A stretch of 64,000 nucleotides of DNA from Gilliamella sp. N-G2 (lineage in GTDB: Bacteria; Pseudomonadota; Gammaproteobacteria; Enterobacterales; Orbaceae), in assembly GCF_002142215.1 (NCBI RefSeq), contig NZ_NAST01000003.1, positions 1 to 64,000 on the forward strand, written 5' to 3'. The translations under genes and the position numbers were made by a program. The notes below the pieces were generated by a model. It did not search any database. It had not been told where the DNA came from and saw nothing but the letters and a program-made list of their open reading frames with translations. This document shows positions 48,728 through 59,366 of this stretch, piece after piece (within the stretch, counting starts at the first letter, position 1; every line of letters starts with the position of its first letter).

Positions 48728-49330
48728 ATGATGCGTTTTATTTTCATTTTTAGTTTACTTTGCGCTAGTTACACAGCTATAGCAAATTATCAGCCACATG
48801 ATGGCGATGTCATTTTCCAATCTTCTCAATCAAATCAAAGTAAAGCCATTGAGCAAGCAACAAATTCACCTTATAGTCATGTAGGAATAATTTTTATTAA
48901 AAATGGCAAACCTTATGTTTTTGAAGCAGCAAGTAAAGTTATTTATACCCCGTTAGATAAATGGATAAATCGTGGTAAAAATAAAACATATGTGATTAAA
49001 CGGTTAAAAAATCATCCTTTATCTCAGCAAGAAATTACCAGTTTAAAACAAGTTGCCCATAAATTTGAAAACAAACCTTACGATATTTGGTTTGGTTGGG
49101 ATGACAAATATATTTATTGTTCAGAATTAGTGTGGAAAATTTATAATCGAGCGCTTAAATTAAAAATTGGTCAATTACAAACAATTAAAGATTTTAATTT
49201 ATCATCGCCGGCGGTTAAACAAAAACTAAAAGAACGTTATGGTAATAACATTCCATATCAAGAAACGGTGATATCACCGGTTGCGATATTTAATTCACCA
49301 CTACTTAGCACTGTTGATAAGCGGGATTAA
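48728..49330 (+). CDS. yiiX: YiiX-family permuted NlpC/P60 hydrolase
   Basis: A 200-residue secreted protein (signal peptide about 1-19, ending AIA). It has the YiiX/YebB circularly permuted papain-like fold: GDVIFQSS, the catalytic His in PYSHVGI (H51), the Glu in VFEAASKV (E66) and the Cys in YCSELVWK (C131). Alignment with E. coli YiiX holds to the end. The substrate is probably an amide or ester of peptidoglycan or lipid, but is unproven. It overlaps the end of rnhB by 4 bases, tail to tail. Confidence 0.92.
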   Translation: MMRFIFIFSLLCASYTAIANYQPHDGDVIFQSSQSNQSKAIEQATNSPYSHVGIIFIKNGKPYVFEAASKVIYTPLDKWINRGKNKTYVIKRLKNHPLSQQEITSLKQVAHKFENKPYDIWFGWDDKYIYCSELVWKIYNRALKLKIGQLQTIKDFNLSSPAVKQKLKERYGNNIPYQETVISPVAIFNSPLLSTVDKRD

Positions 49331-49920
49331 ATTAGTAATAATCTTTTTATTGGTGTAAAGCTTTTACGATATAGATGATTCACGCCATGTTGTTCAATGG
49401 CGTTTAAATGATCTTTGGTTGGATAGCCTTTATGTTTAGCTAAACCATATTGAGGGTATAACTTATCAAGCTCAACCATTTCACGATCACGGGTCACTTT
49501 GGCTAAGATCGATGCAGCACTAATTTCAGCCACTAACAGATCACCTTTAACCACTGCTTGGGTTCGAATACCAAAATTAGGGCAACGATTACCATCAACT
49601 AACACATAATTTGGTTTAATGTTTAAGCCAGACACGGCTCGTTGCATTGCCAGCATGGTAGCATGTAGGATATTGAGTTCATCAATTTCATCAACCGATG
49701 CTCTAGCGACACACCATGCTAATGCATTTTGTTTAATAATATCAAAGAGCGCTTCACGTTTTTTTTCTGATAATTTTTTAGAATCAGTTAATCCCTCAAT
49801 CGGTTTATTCGGATCTAAAATCACCGCAGCAGTTACGACATCGCCACAAAGTGGTCCGCGACCAACTTCATCAACACCGGCAATTAATGTCGCATCAGGG
49901 TAAGTAAACTCTAATAACAA
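49327..49920 (-). CDS. rnhB: Ribonuclease HII
   Basis: A 197-residue nuclease that cuts RNA in RNA-DNA hybrids and single ribonucleotides in DNA. Acidic catalytic residues are in [11 protein letters not shown] (Asp, Glu), YVLVDGN (Asp) and VTRDREM (Asp). The start is TTG at 49920, overlapping the lpxB stop, and gives an N-terminus that aligns with E. coli RnhB (LEFTYP / IEFVYP). Confidence 0.97.
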   Translation of the reverse strand: MLLEFTYPDATLIAGVDEVGRGPLCGDVVTAAVILDPNKPIEGLTDSKKLSEKKREALFDIIKQNALAWCVARASVDEIDELNILHATMLAMQRAVSGLNIKPNYVLVDGNRCPNFGIRTQAVVKGDLLVAEISAASILAKVTRDREMVELDKLYPQYGLAKHKGYPTKDHLNAIEQHGVNHLYRKSFTPIKRLLLI

Positions 49921-51065
49921 GGGGAATCCTCTAATACATCTAATACCGCCTGGGCAGCTTGTTCATCAGCATTACAGCGAATTTGTTTATGTAAAGCTAA
50001 AAATGTTGCTTTTAGTTCGGTGTTGTCACTTTCTAAAAAAGGTAAAACATGATTAGCGATATTTTCTGGTGTACAGTCGTGCTGTAATAATTCAGGGACG
50101 ATTTCTTTACCCGCTAGAATATTAGGTAGAGAAACATAAGGGGTTTTGATAAGTTTTTTTGCCAGCCAAAAGGTGAAAGCTTTCATTTTATAGCCAACAA
50201 CCATTGGGCATTTAGCCAGCATACACTCAAGTGCCACCGTCCCTGAAGCTAAAATTGCAGCATTACTGGCAATCATAGCTTCCCGAGCATAACCATCTAA
50301 TAATTGCAGCTTAAGCTCTGGTGCAATCTCTGCCTTTATTTGTTCAAATTCCGCTCTTCTTTTGCTATTCACTAATGGAACTACAATATTTAAATCAGGG
50401 AATTTATCACGTAACAATTGCGCTGCTTTTAAAAAAGGCTCAGATAATAATGTCACTTCGGCATGGCGACTGCCGGGTAATAAGGCTAAGCATTGGCAAT
50501 CAACAGGAATACCTAACTGTTGACGCATAGCTGTTTGATTGGGTTCGAGGGGAATATCATCGGCCATTTTATGACCAATAAATCGACAAGGTACATCAAA
50601 TTTATCATAAAAGGCTTTCTCGAAAGGCAGAAAAGCTAAAATTAAATTTGTATTGCGTTTAATCTTAAATACCCGCTTTTGCTTCCAAGCCCAAACAGAA
50701 GGACTGACATAATGAATCGTTTTAATCCCAGCTTGCTTAAGTTTACCTTCTAACGAGAGATTAAAATCCGGCGCATCAATACCAATAAAAACATCGGGTT
50801 TGAGATCAATCAAACGTTTAGTAATATCACGACGAATAACTAAAATACGCCGTAGCCGACCTAATACCTCAACAATCCCCATCACTGATAGCTCGTCCAT
50901 TTCATACCAAGCTTGGCAACCTTCAGTTTGCATTAGTGGACCAGCAATACCGACAAATTTAATATTAGGATGGTGTTTTTTAAGAGTGCGAATTAAACCG
51001 GCACCAAGAATATCGCCAGATGTTTCACCAGCGACCAGAGCAATGGTTAACTGCTTATCTGTCAT
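49911..51065 (-). CDS. lpxB: Lipid-A-disaccharide synthase
   Basis: A 384-residue GT19 glycosyltransferase that joins two UDP-diacylglucosamine-derived units into the lipid A disaccharide. It carries [38 protein letters not shown] and the later [10 protein letters not shown] and SGTVALE. It starts inside the lpxA stop (TAATG), so it is coupled. Peripheral inner-membrane enzyme. Confidence 0.98.
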   Translation of the reverse strand: MTDKQLTIALVAGETSGDILGAGLIRTLKKHHPNIKFVGIAGPLMQTEGCQAWYEMDELSVMGIVEVLGRLRRILVIRRDITKRLIDLKPDVFIGIDAPDFNLSLEGKLKQAGIKTIHYVSPSVWAWKQKRVFKIKRNTNLILAFLPFEKAFYDKFDVPCRFIGHKMADDIPLEPNQTAMRQQLGIPVDCQCLALLPGSRHAEVTLLSEPFLKAAQLLRDKFPDLNIVVPLVNSKRRAEFEQIKAEIAPELKLQLLDGYAREAMIASNAAILASGTVALECMLAKCPMVVGYKMKAFTFWLAKKLIKTPYVSLPNILAGKEIVPELLQHDCTPENIANHVLPFLESDNTELKATFLALHKQIRCNADEQAAQAVLDVLEDSPCY

Positions 51066-51844
51066 TAACGGATAATGCCTCGGGTTGAACGAGCAAAAAA
51101 GTCATTAAACAGCTGTATTTCTGGATACTGTTTAGCTAGCATTGCAATTTCAACTTTTGCATCGTCAAGCGTTAATCCATTTCGATATAGAATTTTGTAC
51201 GTGTTACGGATGGCTTGTAGTGCTTCTTTACTAAAGCCACGACGTTTCAAGCCTTCATAATTGACGCCATGTGGTGTTGCGTGATTTCCTTGAGCAATAA
51301 CATAAGGAGGTACATCTTGAGCAACGCCAGAACAACCGCCAACCATAACGTGAGAACCGATTACACAAAATTGGTGTACTGCGGTCATACCGCCAATAAT
51401 CACATGATCATCTAACTGAACATGACCACCAAGCGTGGCATTATTAGCCAAAATACAACGATCACCAATGATACAATCATGCGCAACATGGGCATTAATC
51501 ATCAATAAATTATCACTACCAATACGGGTTAACTCACCACCTTGAACAGTGCCACGATGAATCGTCACACTTTCCCGAATCATATTGCGATCACCAATTT
51601 CGGTGCGAGTTGGTTCACCACGATATTTCAGATCTTGGTTAACTTCACCAATTGAAGCAAATTGATAGATTTGATTATTTTGACCAATTTTGGTGTGTCC
51701 ATTAACGACAACATGTGATTTTAAAAAGGTACCATCACCTATTTCAACATTTTCACCAATATAACAAAAAGGCCCGATTTTGACATTATCACCAATCTTT
51801 GCCCCCTTTTCTATTACTGAACTTGGGTGTATTTCCGTTGCCAT
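51065..51844 (-). CDS. lpxA: UDP-N-acetylglucosamine acyltransferase
   Basis: A 259-residue left-handed beta-helix enzyme, the first step of lipid A. It has the N-terminal [20 protein letters not shown], the catalytic His in [11 protein letters not shown], and [14 protein letters not shown] in the C-terminal helical domain. It uses 3-hydroxyacyl-ACP, made by the same fatty-acid pathway as the upstream fabZ. Confidence 0.98.
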   Translation of the reverse strand: MATEIHPSSVIEKGAKIGDNVKIGPFCYIGENVEIGDGTFLKSHVVVNGHTKIGQNNQIYQFASIGEVNQDLKYRGEPTRTEIGDRNMIRESVTIHRGTVQGGELTRIGSDNLLMINAHVAHDCIIGDRCILANNATLGGHVQLDDHVIIGGMTAVHQFCVIGSHVMVGGCSGVAQDVPPYVIAQGNHATPHGVNYEGLKRRGFSKEALQAIRNTYKILYRNGLTLDDAKVEIAMLAKQYPEIQLFNDFFARSTRGIIR

Positions 51845-51884
51845 AGCAATTCCTTAATACGTTTGGGATTTTTCAAAATCAAAA

Positions 51885-52331
51885 TTATTTACGAGCACAC
51901 ATCATCTCAGCTTCGCAAACTAATTTGCCATCAACTGTTGCAACACCATGGAACAATGCTATACCACGACGTTCTTTAATATATTCAACATCAAGCATAA
52001 TTTGATCACCTGGCACCACAGGTCGTTTAAAGCGAGCTTTATCGATTGAAGCAAAATAGTAAAGTTGACCTGGTGACAATTCTTCAATACTTTTAAACGC
52101 TAAAATTCCCGTTGCTTGTGCCATTGCTTCCAAAATTAAAACGCCTGGGAAAATCGGTTTATTCGGGAAGTGACCTTGGAAAAACGGTTCATTAAAAGTG
52201 ACATTTTTAATGGCTTTTAATGTTTTACCTTTCTCATAGCTAAGTACACGATCAACCATCAAAAATGGATAACGGTGTGGTAGTAAACTGATAATTTCTT
52301 CAATATCAAGGGTATTAAGTTCGGTAGTCAA
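51885..52331 (-). CDS. fabZ: 3-hydroxyacyl-ACP dehydratase FabZ
   Basis: A 148-residue hot-dog-fold enzyme of fatty acid elongation. Present are [17 protein letters not shown], the catalytic His in [14 protein letters not shown] and the Glu in [11 protein letters not shown]. The start codon is TTG, as in E. coli fabZ, and the product aligns from the first residues ([13 protein letters not shown]). It is the first gene of this cluster here; lpxD, skp and bamA, its usual upstream partners, are absent. Confidence 0.97.
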   Translation of the reverse strand: MTTELNTLDIEEIISLLPHRYPFLMVDRVLSYEKGKTLKAIKNVTFNEPFFQGHFPNKPIFPGVLILEAMAQATGILAFKSIEELSPGQLYYFASIDKARFKRPVVPGDQIMLDVEYIKERRGIALFHGVATVDGKLVCEAEMMCARK

Positions 52332-52563
52332 AATAGCTATCCTTATAAATTATATTTTATAACTTATTTGTATTATAACTGAGGATACTACTTTCACTCA
52401 AGGAGTGATTTAAACGCCAAATTTTAAAATTTGTGATGACTAAAAAAAACAAATTAATGTAATTAATTATCTAAATGATATGTAAATACTATTTTATACT
52501 ATATTAGATCATATATAATACGTTCAATATTTAGCTAAAAAGATGATTAACTTGGAGAGTAGA

Positions 52564-53481
52564 ATGAAATCATTTATAAAAATGACATTAGTAAGTAGTG
52601 CTATCGTATTAGCATTAGCGGGCTGCGATGAGAAAAAAGCTACCGAAGAAAACAAAGCACCAGCAACAACCACTGCAACAACAAATAGTGCTGAAAATAT
52701 CAATGTGACAGAAAGCAAAACTGAAGCAACTATTGCACAAAACTCAGCAGATAAAGCGACAATTTCAACTGATGCGCAAAAAGAAGCCTATGCGTTAGGT
52801 TCTTCATTTGCTAACTATATGAAATCAAATTTAGAACAAAATGAAGTAACTGCCGATCAAGAATACCTAATCAGTGGCTTTAATGAAACCATGCGTGGTG
52901 CCTCACAACTTAGCCAAGACGAAGTTAAAAATGTGTTAGATGCATTTGGTAAACGAATTCAAGAAGAAAGCCAAGCTCGTTTTGAAAAACAAAAAACTGA
53001 AAATACTGCTGCTGGTGAAAAATACCGCGAGGATTTTGCTAAGCAAGAAGGTGTAATTAAAACTAAATCTGGTTTAATGTATAAAGTCATTAATGAAGGA
53101 ACCGGTCGTCATCCGACAGCAGAAGATACTGTTATTGTCCATTATGTTGGTACATTAACAGATGGTCGTACATTTGACAGTTCTTATGATCGTAATGAAC
53201 CAGCAACTTTCCCACTCAATGGAGTAATTAAAGGTTGGACAGAAGGGATCCAATTAATTGGTGTTGGTGGTAAAATTAAATTAGTTGTTCCACCTGAATT
53301 AGCCTATGGTGACCAAAGTTTCCCAAGTCAAGGCGATAAACCAGGTATAACACCTGCATCAACTTTAGTTTTTGAAGTTGAGCTACTTGGTATAGATAGC
53401 GATAAGGAAAATAATCAAGAATCAACACCGGCAGTAAAAACCGAACCAGAACAAACACAAGAACAACCAGCAGCTAACTAA
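52564..53481 (+). CDS. fkpA: FkpA-like FKBP peptidyl-prolyl isomerase, predicted lipoprotein
   Basis: A 305-residue protein with an N-terminal dimerisation part (about 70-150: KEAYALGSSFANYM, FAKQEGVIKTKSGLMYKV) and an FKBP domain (about 165-280: VIVHYVGTLTDGRTFDSSYDRNEPATF, IKGWTEGIQLIG, LVVPPELAYGD). The start at 52564 has GGAG 6 bases before; an earlier ATG (52543) would spoil the signal. The signal ends LALAGC-D, a clear lipobox (Cys21, Asp22), whereas E. coli FkpA is soluble. It is 4 bases from tusD and co-transcribed. Confidence 0.9.
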   Translation: MKSFIKMTLVSSAIVLALAGCDEKKATEENKAPATTTATTNSAENINVTESKTEATIAQNSADKATISTDAQKEAYALGSSFANYMKSNLEQNEVTADQEYLISGFNETMRGASQLSQDEVKNVLDAFGKRIQEESQARFEKQKTENTAAGEKYREDFAKQEGVIKTKSGLMYKVINEGTGRHPTAEDTVIVHYVGTLTDGRTFDSSYDRNEPATFPLNGVIKGWTEGIQLIGVGGKIKLVVPPELAYGDQSFPSQGDKPGITPASTLVFEVELLGIDSDKENNQESTPAVKTEPEQTQEQPAAN

Positions 53482-53485
53482 TTTT

Positions 53486-53851
53486 ATGAATCCATTAAAT
53501 TATACACTGGTTATTATGGGTCCCGCTTATGGGGCCCAATCTGCTTATTGCGCTTATCAATTCGCGCAAATACTGCTTTCAAGCACTAATCATTCCATCG
53601 ATAATATCTTTTTTTATGCGGATGGTGTTTACAACGCCAACTGTTATACGGATCCGGCTAATGACGAGTTTGATTTAATCAAAGCTTGGCAAAACTTAGC
53701 TAAACAATATTCCTTAAAGCTTACGGTCTGTGTAGCGGCTGCGCAAAGACGAGGAATTAGTGTAGACAATCTTGCCGAACATTTTGAATTAACTGGTCTT
53801 GGAGAGTTAAGTGAAGCAATAGCAAATTCAGATCGGGTTCTACAATTTTAA
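53486..53851 (+). CDS. tusD: Sulfurtransferase TusD
   Basis: A 121-residue DsrE-family protein of the tRNA 2-thiouridine sulfur relay. N-terminal YTLVIMGPAYGAQSAYCAYQFAQ, DNIFFYADGVYNAN and the acceptor cysteine in KLTVCVAAAQRRG, with the tail GLGELSEAIANSDRVLQF. It receives sulfur from TusA and passes it to TusE and MnmA. Starts 4 bases after fkpA. Confidence 0.95.
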   Translation: MNPLNYTLVIMGPAYGAQSAYCAYQFAQILLSSTNHSIDNIFFYADGVYNANCYTDPANDEFDLIKAWQNLAKQYSLKLTVCVAAAQRRGISVDNLAEHFELTGLGELSEAIANSDRVLQF

Positions 53852-53866
53852 AAATAGGCTGATAAC

Positions 53867-54220
53867 ATGAAAAAAGTAGCAATCATTATTAGCTCAGCAC
53901 CACATGGCAGTGCCAAAGGCCGAGAGGCATTAGATACCGCTTTAGCCCTTTCAACATTTAATCATATATCTGTCTTTTTTATGGGTGATGGTGTTTTTCA
54001 TCTTCTACCTAATCAACATCCAGAAGATATCTTGATGCGAGATTATATAGCAACATTTAATATGTTAGAACTTTATGACATTGAAGATGTTTATGTTTGT
54101 AAAACTTCGTTAGATAATCGGAATTTAAGCCAGATAGCTATCAATATTCCTAATCAACTGATTGAAGATACCCAATTTCAACAATTACTAGCAGGTCAAA
54201 ACACTGTTATACACTTTTAA
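53867..54220 (+). CDS. tusC: Sulfur relay protein TusC
   Basis: A 117-residue DsrF-family partner of TusD. N-terminal KKVAIIISSAPHGSAKGREALDTALALS, VFFMGDGVFHLLPNQHP and YDIEDVYVCKTSLDNRNL. In E. coli the (TusBCD)2 hexamer also needs TusB; no tusB ORF fits in the 146 bases before the next gene, nor is it seen elsewhere in the window. Confidence 0.93.
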   Translation: MKKVAIIISSAPHGSAKGREALDTALALSTFNHISVFFMGDGVFHLLPNQHPEDILMRDYIATFNMLELYDIEDVYVCKTSLDNRNLSQIAINIPNQLIEDTQFQQLLAGQNTVIHF

Positions 54221-54303
54221 TTAACTTCAAAATCCTCATTCCTGAACTCTTATTTTTCGATTTTATAATACTCTTTGATATTCAATCTATTTTTTAAGTG
54301 ACA

Positions 54304-54338
54304 ATAAAAATCCTCGAGGTTTTATTGGCCACGAGGAT
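54304..54338 (-). terminator. Terminator after nagE
   Basis: A 7-bp stem ATCCTCG/CGAGGAT (54310-54316, 54332-54338). Reading the minus strand, it is followed by a T-run opposite the A-run at 54306-54310. Confidence 0.6.
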
Positions 54339-54366
54339 AAACTTGATAAAACTTGCTAGATAAAAT

Positions 54367-55878
54367 TTAGATTAAAGCAAGTTTTTTCATTTGATCTGCA
54401 ATCTTTTCAGCTTGTTGACCAACTACGATTTGTACGCCTGTTTTACCTAATTTTATAACTGCCATTGCACCTAGTGCTTTAGCTGCTTGTTCATCAATTA
54501 GATCTGTATCATGGACATTTAAACGTAAACGAGTAATACATGAATCAATATTAGTTAAGTTTTCTTTACCACCAATAACTACTAAATATTGTTCAGCAAG
54601 TTTAGATAAATCACCACCAACTGGTGCATTTTCTTGTGCTGATGTTTCTTCAGTAATTACAGTTGCATTAGCAACATCATCTTCACGACCCGGCGTTTTA
54701 AGATTGAATTTCACAATTACAAAGCGGAATACGATATAGTAAACAAAGAAGAATACGATACCTTGTAGAATTAACATATACCAATGTACTGCTAATGGGT
54801 TACGAGATTGTAACAACATATCGATTAGACCTGCACTGAATGCAAATCCAGATATCCATTGCATTGTTGCAGCAATAAATAGAGAGATCCCCGTTAAAAC
54901 AGCATGGATTACATATAACACAGGCGCAACAAACATAAACGCAAACTCTAATGGTTCAGTAATACCAGTAAAGAAGGCCGCAAAAGACGCCGCTAACATG
55001 ATTGAAGCTGTTTTATCTTTATTACCTTTTTTAGCAGTATGATAAATTGCCAGTGCAGCACCAGGTAAACCAAACATCATAATAGGGAAGAAACCTGCTT
55101 GGTAACGACCAGTTATACCTGCAATCGCTTTACCAGAATCAATAGAACCTTGTCCGCCTAAGAAGTTAGGAATATCATTAACACCAGCAACGTCAAACCA
55201 AAATACTGAGTTTAAAGCATGGTGTAGACCAACAGGAATTAATAAACGGTTAAAGAAGCCATAAATACCTGCACCTACTGAACCTAAATTCTTAATCCAT
55301 TCACCAAAAGATACTAATGAGCTAAATACCATAGGCCAAATAAAATATAGCACTACAGAAACAAGTAGCATCACAATAGATACAATGATTGGGACCAAAC
55401 GCTTACCACTGAAAAAAGCTAATGTTTTATGTAGTTCAACAGAACTAAAGCGATTATATAGTTCAGCAGAAATAATCCCTACTAAAATACCGATAAATTG
55501 GTTATTTATCTTACTAAAAGCTGGTGATATTTGTGCATTCCAACCTTCCACGCTGGTATCAACTCCTTCAAATAGAGCGATAGTATTAGGTGATAATAGT
55601 GTAGTAATGATTAAAAAGCCTACCAATCCAGATAATGCTGCTGCACCATCTTTATCTTTAGACATACCATATGCAACACCGATTGCGAAAAGGATTGGCA
55701 TATTATCGATAATAGCACCGCCAGATTTAATCAAAAATGCCGCAGCAATATTGTTTGTTCCCCAACCATCTGGATCAATCCAATAACCAACACCTAAAAG
55801 TATTGCAGCAGCAGGTAATACTGCCACGGGCACCATTAAAGAGCGCCCAATTCGTTGTAAATAAGCTAAAATTCCCAT
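54367..55878 (-). CDS. nagE: N-acetylglucosamine-specific PTS enzyme IIBC
   Basis: A 503-residue permease of the glucose superfamily. The IIC domain (about 1-375) starts LQRIGRSLMVPVAVLPAAAILLGVGYWIDP and has GLHHALNSVFWFDVAG and GITEPLEFAFMFVAP. A linker is followed by the IIB domain (about 425-503) with the phosphorylation cysteine in NIDSCITRLRL. E. coli NagE carries a C-terminal IIA domain that is missing here, so EIIA-Glc (Crr) must act in trans. It is divergent from nagB with shared control sites. Confidence 0.94.
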   Translation of the reverse strand: MGILAYLQRIGRSLMVPVAVLPAAAILLGVGYWIDPDGWGTNNIAAAFLIKSGGAIIDNMPILFAIGVAYGMSKDKDGAAALSGLVGFLIITTLLSPNTIALFEGVDTSVEGWNAQISPAFSKINNQFIGILVGIISAELYNRFSSVELHKTLAFFSGKRLVPIIVSIVMLLVSVVLYFIWPMVFSSLVSFGEWIKNLGSVGAGIYGFFNRLLIPVGLHHALNSVFWFDVAGVNDIPNFLGGQGSIDSGKAIAGITGRYQAGFFPIMMFGLPGAALAIYHTAKKGNKDKTASIMLAASFAAFFTGITEPLEFAFMFVAPVLYVIHAVLTGISLFIAATMQWISGFAFSAGLIDMLLQSRNPLAVHWYMLILQGIVFFFVYYIVFRFVIVKFNLKTPGREDDVANATVITEETSAQENAPVGGDLSKLAEQYLVVIGGKENLTNIDSCITRLRLNVHDTDLIDEQAAKALGAMAVIKLGKTGVQIVVGQQAEKIADQMKKLALI

Positions 55879-55977
55879 AAGTTTTACCTCATATTATTAT
55901 TTGGGAGTTACTTAAAAATAGTGAAATCTCACATCTTTAAGTAAAAGTAAGTAAGTCGATTATATTTGACATTATAT

Positions 55978-55999
55978 TATTTTACTTCGCAAATTAAAT
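55978..55999. promoter_or_regulatory. Candidate NagC operator between nagE and nagB
   Basis: TATTTTACTTCGCAAATTAAAT shows the AT-rich wings and central CTTCGCA of NagC/Mlc sites. It is placed 100 bases from nagE and 129 from nagB, next to a CRP site. The match is by eye only; a second NagC site for looping was not identified. Confidence 0.5.
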
Positions 56000-56009
56000 G
56001 TTTGCTTTT

Positions 56010-56025
56010 TGTGATTTATATCACG
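56010..56025. promoter_or_regulatory. CRP site between nagE and nagB
   Basis: TGTGA-TTTATA-TCACG differs from the CRP core at the last base, and its inner GTGAT/ATCAC is a perfect dyad. It suggests cAMP-CRP activation of both divergent units. Confidence 0.75.
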
Positions 56026-56127
56026 ATTTTTTTTTGCTTAATTAGTTTAATATAGTAGAATACCTACAACATATTTTACTTTAAAAAAAAAGATTTTATT
56101 TAATTATATCAGAAGAGGCTATATCTT

Positions 56128-56934
56128 ATGAGACTTATTCCTTTAGAAAATGCGCAAGAAGTCGGCGCTTGGGTAGCGCAGCGCATTGTTAACAAAATTA
56201 ACCAATTTAAACCGACAGCGGATCGTCCGTTTTTACTAGGTTTACCAACAGGAAGTTCACCGCTAGTTATGTATCAACAACTGATTAAACAGTACCAAGC
56301 TGGTAACGTCAGTTTTAAACATGTAGTTACTTTCAATATGGATGAGTATGTTGGTCTTCCTGAAGATCATCCACAAAGTTATCACACTTTTATGTATGAA
56401 AATTTCTTCAACCATATTGATATTGATAAAAACAATATCCATATATTAAATGGTAACGCGCCTGATGTCGATCAAGAATGTCGTGAATACGAAGAAAAGA
56501 TTAAAGCTTATGGTAAAATCAATATTTTCGTTGGTGGTGTGGGTCAAGATGGACATATTGCATTTAATGAACCGGGTTCTTCACTTTGTTCAAGAACACG
56601 TATCAAAACCTTAACTGAAGATACTATTATCGCTAATTCACGTTTCTTTGATAATGATATCAAACAAGTTCCAAAACATGCGTTAACTATAGGTGTTGCA
56701 ACATTAATGGATGCACAGGAAGTGATCTTATTAGTTTGTGGTCATAACAAAAGTTTAGCTTTACAAGCAGGTGTTGAAGGATCAGTTAATCATTTATGGA
56801 CAGTTACCGCATTACAAATGCATCCAGCATCAATTATTGTTTGTGATGAGCCGAGTACTGATGATCTTAAAGTGAAAACCCTAAAATATTTCCAACAAAT
56901 GGAAGCTGATAACCTTAAAGTGACCGTTTTATAA
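56128..56934 (+). CDS. nagB: Glucosamine-6-phosphate deaminase
   Basis: A 268-residue isomerase/deaminase giving fructose-6-phosphate and ammonia. Motifs are [27 protein letters not shown], the active-site [17 protein letters not shown] and TVTALQMHP. It shows the size and ending of the allosteric enteric enzyme. It is the first gene of nagBAC. Confidence 0.98.
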   Translation: MRLIPLENAQEVGAWVAQRIVNKINQFKPTADRPFLLGLPTGSSPLVMYQQLIKQYQAGNVSFKHVVTFNMDEYVGLPEDHPQSYHTFMYENFFNHIDIDKNNIHILNGNAPDVDQECREYEEKIKAYGKINIFVGGVGQDGHIAFNEPGSSLCSRTRIKTLTEDTIIANSRFFDNDIKQVPKHALTIGVATLMDAQEVILLVCGHNKSLALQAGVEGSVNHLWTVTALQMHPASIIVCDEPSTDDLKVKTLKYFQQMEADNLKVTVL

Positions 56935-56945
56935 AGGATAACTCA

Positions 56946-58088
56946 ATGTACGCATTAACAAATTGTCGTATTTATACTGGTTATGAAATTCTTGAAAATC
57001 ACGCCGTTGTAATCGACGGCGATAAGATTGCCAAAGTTTGTAAACAAGAAGAATTACCAGCAGGTATCACCATTAAAAATTTACAAGGTGCCATCGTCGC
57101 ACCAGGCTTGATTGATATTCAGGTTAATGGTTGTGGTGGTGTACAATTTAATGAAACACTTGATGCGTTAAGTGTTGAAACATTAGAAAAAATGCAAGCA
57201 ACCAATCTTGTTTATGGCTGTACCAGCTATTTACCGACGTTAATCACTTCAACTGATGAATTTATGATTAAAGCAGTAAATGTAATGCGTGAATATTTGG
57301 TTAAACATCCAAACCAAGCATTAGGTTTACATCTTGAAGGGCCTTATATTAACCCTGAAAAGAAAGGTATACATAACGTTAATTATATCCGCCAACCTTC
57401 ACAAAAAATGATCGACTTTCTTTGTGACAATGCCGATGTAATAAAAATTATTACGTTAGCTCCTGAAAAAGTTGAATCTCATTATATTAAACAATTAGCT
57501 GAAGCTGGCATTCATGTTTCTGTTGGCCATTCTAACGGCCATTATGAAGATTGCCGTCGTGGTTTTAATGCCGGTATTCGTTTAGGCACACATCTATTTA
57601 ATGCAATGCCTTATATTACAGGTCGTGAGCCGGGTGTTGTTGGTGCAATTTATGATGAGCCAGAAGTTTATGTTGGTATTATTGCTGATGGACAACATGT
57701 AAGTTGGGCAAATATTCGTAATAGCCATAAAATTAAAAAAGACCATTTAATTTTGATTACTGATGCGATGTTATTAGCCGGCTCTAATTTAACTTCTGGG
57801 GTATTTGCTGATAAAACTATCTATTACAAAGATGGTCGTTGTGTTGATGAAAATGGCACATTAGGTGGTTCGGCATTAACCATGATTGAAGCAGTAAAAA
57901 ATGCGGTTGAATATGTTGGAATTGCGTTAGATGAAGCATTAAGAATGGCAACGCTTTATCCAGCAAAAGCAATTGGCGTTGATAAACAACTTGGCACCAT
58001 CACCGAAAATAAAATTGCCAACTTGGTTATTTTTGATCGTGATTTTTCAAACGTGAAAACGGTTGTTAATGGAGAGATGACCCGCTAG
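56946..58088 (+). CDS. nagA: N-acetylglucosamine-6-phosphate deacetylase
   Basis: A 380-residue amidohydrolase that makes glucosamine-6-phosphate. It has the N-terminal [17 protein letters not shown], the metal ligand Glu in [21 protein letters not shown] (His), [16 protein letters not shown] (His) and the catalytic Asp in ITDAMLLAG. It starts 11 bases after nagB. Confidence 0.98.
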   Translation: MYALTNCRIYTGYEILENHAVVIDGDKIAKVCKQEELPAGITIKNLQGAIVAPGLIDIQVNGCGGVQFNETLDALSVETLEKMQATNLVYGCTSYLPTLITSTDEFMIKAVNVMREYLVKHPNQALGLHLEGPYINPEKKGIHNVNYIRQPSQKMIDFLCDNADVIKIITLAPEKVESHYIKQLAEAGIHVSVGHSNGHYEDCRRGFNAGIRLGTHLFNAMPYITGREPGVVGAIYDEPEVYVGIIADGQHVSWANIRNSHKIKKDHLILITDAMLLAGSNLTSGVFADKTIYYKDGRCVDENGTLGGSALTMIEAVKNAVEYVGIALDEALRMATLYPAKAIGVDKQLGTITENKIANLVIFDRDFSNVKTVVNGEMTR

Positions 58089-58124
58089 AATGTGAGATAG
58101 TTAATGAAAGTATTGAGATAAAAT

Positions 58125-59348
58125 ATGACCTTTAATTATCTACACCTAGTTGGTAATGCTGAACTAATTAAACAATTAAATTATGCAATGATTTACCGTT
58201 TGATTGTTCAGCAAGCCCCTGTTTCACGCATTCAACTCGCCGAAATTAGTCAATTAGCACCAGCCAGTATCACCAAAATTACTCGCCAACTTATTAAAAA
58301 AAACTTAATCAAAGAAGTTGATGCACAGCAATCAACAGGCGGGCGACCTGCTGTTTCAATACAAGCAAAATTTGGTTACTATCAAACTATTGCTATCCAA
58401 TTGAGTCGTTCGCATGTCACCATTGAACTTTATGATTTTGGCGCTAACACTTTAGTTTCCGAAGTTTATCCATTAACCTCATTTACTCAGCAATCAGCTG
58501 AAGAGTATTTAATTGCATTAATCGATCAATTCATAGAGCAAAACAACAAAAAAGTAAAACACCTTGTTGCGATATCTGTAGTTTTACCCGGTTTAATTGA
58601 CTCAGTACGTGGAATTATTCGTTATACTCCTCATATTCAGGTTAAAGCATGGCCTTTAGCCGATGTCTTGCGAGAAAAGTTCAAGGTTTCGATTTTTATT
58701 GGCAATGATATTCAAAGTTTAGCTTTAGCGGAAAATTATTTTGGTTCAACTCAGGATGTTGATGATTCCATTTTGATTCGTGTGCATCGAGGTGTTGGTT
58801 CCGGTGTAATTGTTAACCAACAATTGCTAACCAACCATAACCAAAGTGCCTGCGAAGTTGGTCACATTCAAATCGATGCGTTAGGTGAACGTTGCCATTG
58901 TGGCAATTTTGGCTGTTTGGAAAATCGAGTAGTTAATAAAGCAATTGAGCTTCGTGCCAAACAGATGATTGAGCAGGGTTATCCAACTAAATTATGTTTG
59001 GATGACTGTAATATTGCCAATATTTGTAAATATGCTAATCAAGGTGATGAACTGGCAATTAAGTTGGTCAAAGATGCTGGTGAAAATTTGGGTAGAGCAG
59101 TTGCAATGATGGTCAATATTTTTAATCCACAACGAATTGTGTTGGCAGGCGAATTAACTAAATCACCAGACGTATTATTAAATGCAGTAACTAGTGCGTT
59201 AAATGCTCAAAGTTTAGAAGAGTTAAGAAACAATCTAACTATCAATTGTTCAACACTTAATGACCGTTCAGCAATTGGTGCATTTGCCTTAGTACAACAA
59301 GCGTTATTTAACGGTTCACTGTTAATGACTTTGTTAGAAACAATCTAA
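58125..59348 (+). CDS. nagC: NagC, ROK-family repressor of the nag regulon
   Basis: A 407-residue ROK regulator close to E. coli NagC. It has the N-terminal winged HTH (VSRIQLAEISQLAPASITKITRQ region, about 35-60), then TGGRPAVS, and the ROK sugar domain with the zinc-ligand motif HIQIDALGERCHCGNFGCLE. It senses GlcNAc-6-phosphate. It follows nagA by 36 bases and probably controls nagE-nagBAC through the operator between them. Confidence 0.95.
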   Translation: MTFNYLHLVGNAELIKQLNYAMIYRLIVQQAPVSRIQLAEISQLAPASITKITRQLIKKNLIKEVDAQQSTGGRPAVSIQAKFGYYQTIAIQLSRSHVTIELYDFGANTLVSEVYPLTSFTQQSAEEYLIALIDQFIEQNNKKVKHLVAISVVLPGLIDSVRGIIRYTPHIQVKAWPLADVLREKFKVSIFIGNDIQSLALAENYFGSTQDVDDSILIRVHRGVGSGVIVNQQLLTNHNQSACEVGHIQIDALGERCHCGNFGCLENRVVNKAIELRAKQMIEQGYPTKLCLDDCNIANICKYANQGDELAIKLVKDAGENLGRAVAMMVNIFNPQRIVLAGELTKSPDVLLNAVTSALNAQSLEELRNNLTINCSTLNDRSAIGAFALVQQALFNGSLLMTLLETI

Positions 59349-59366
59349 TAAATTGCTTTACAATAA

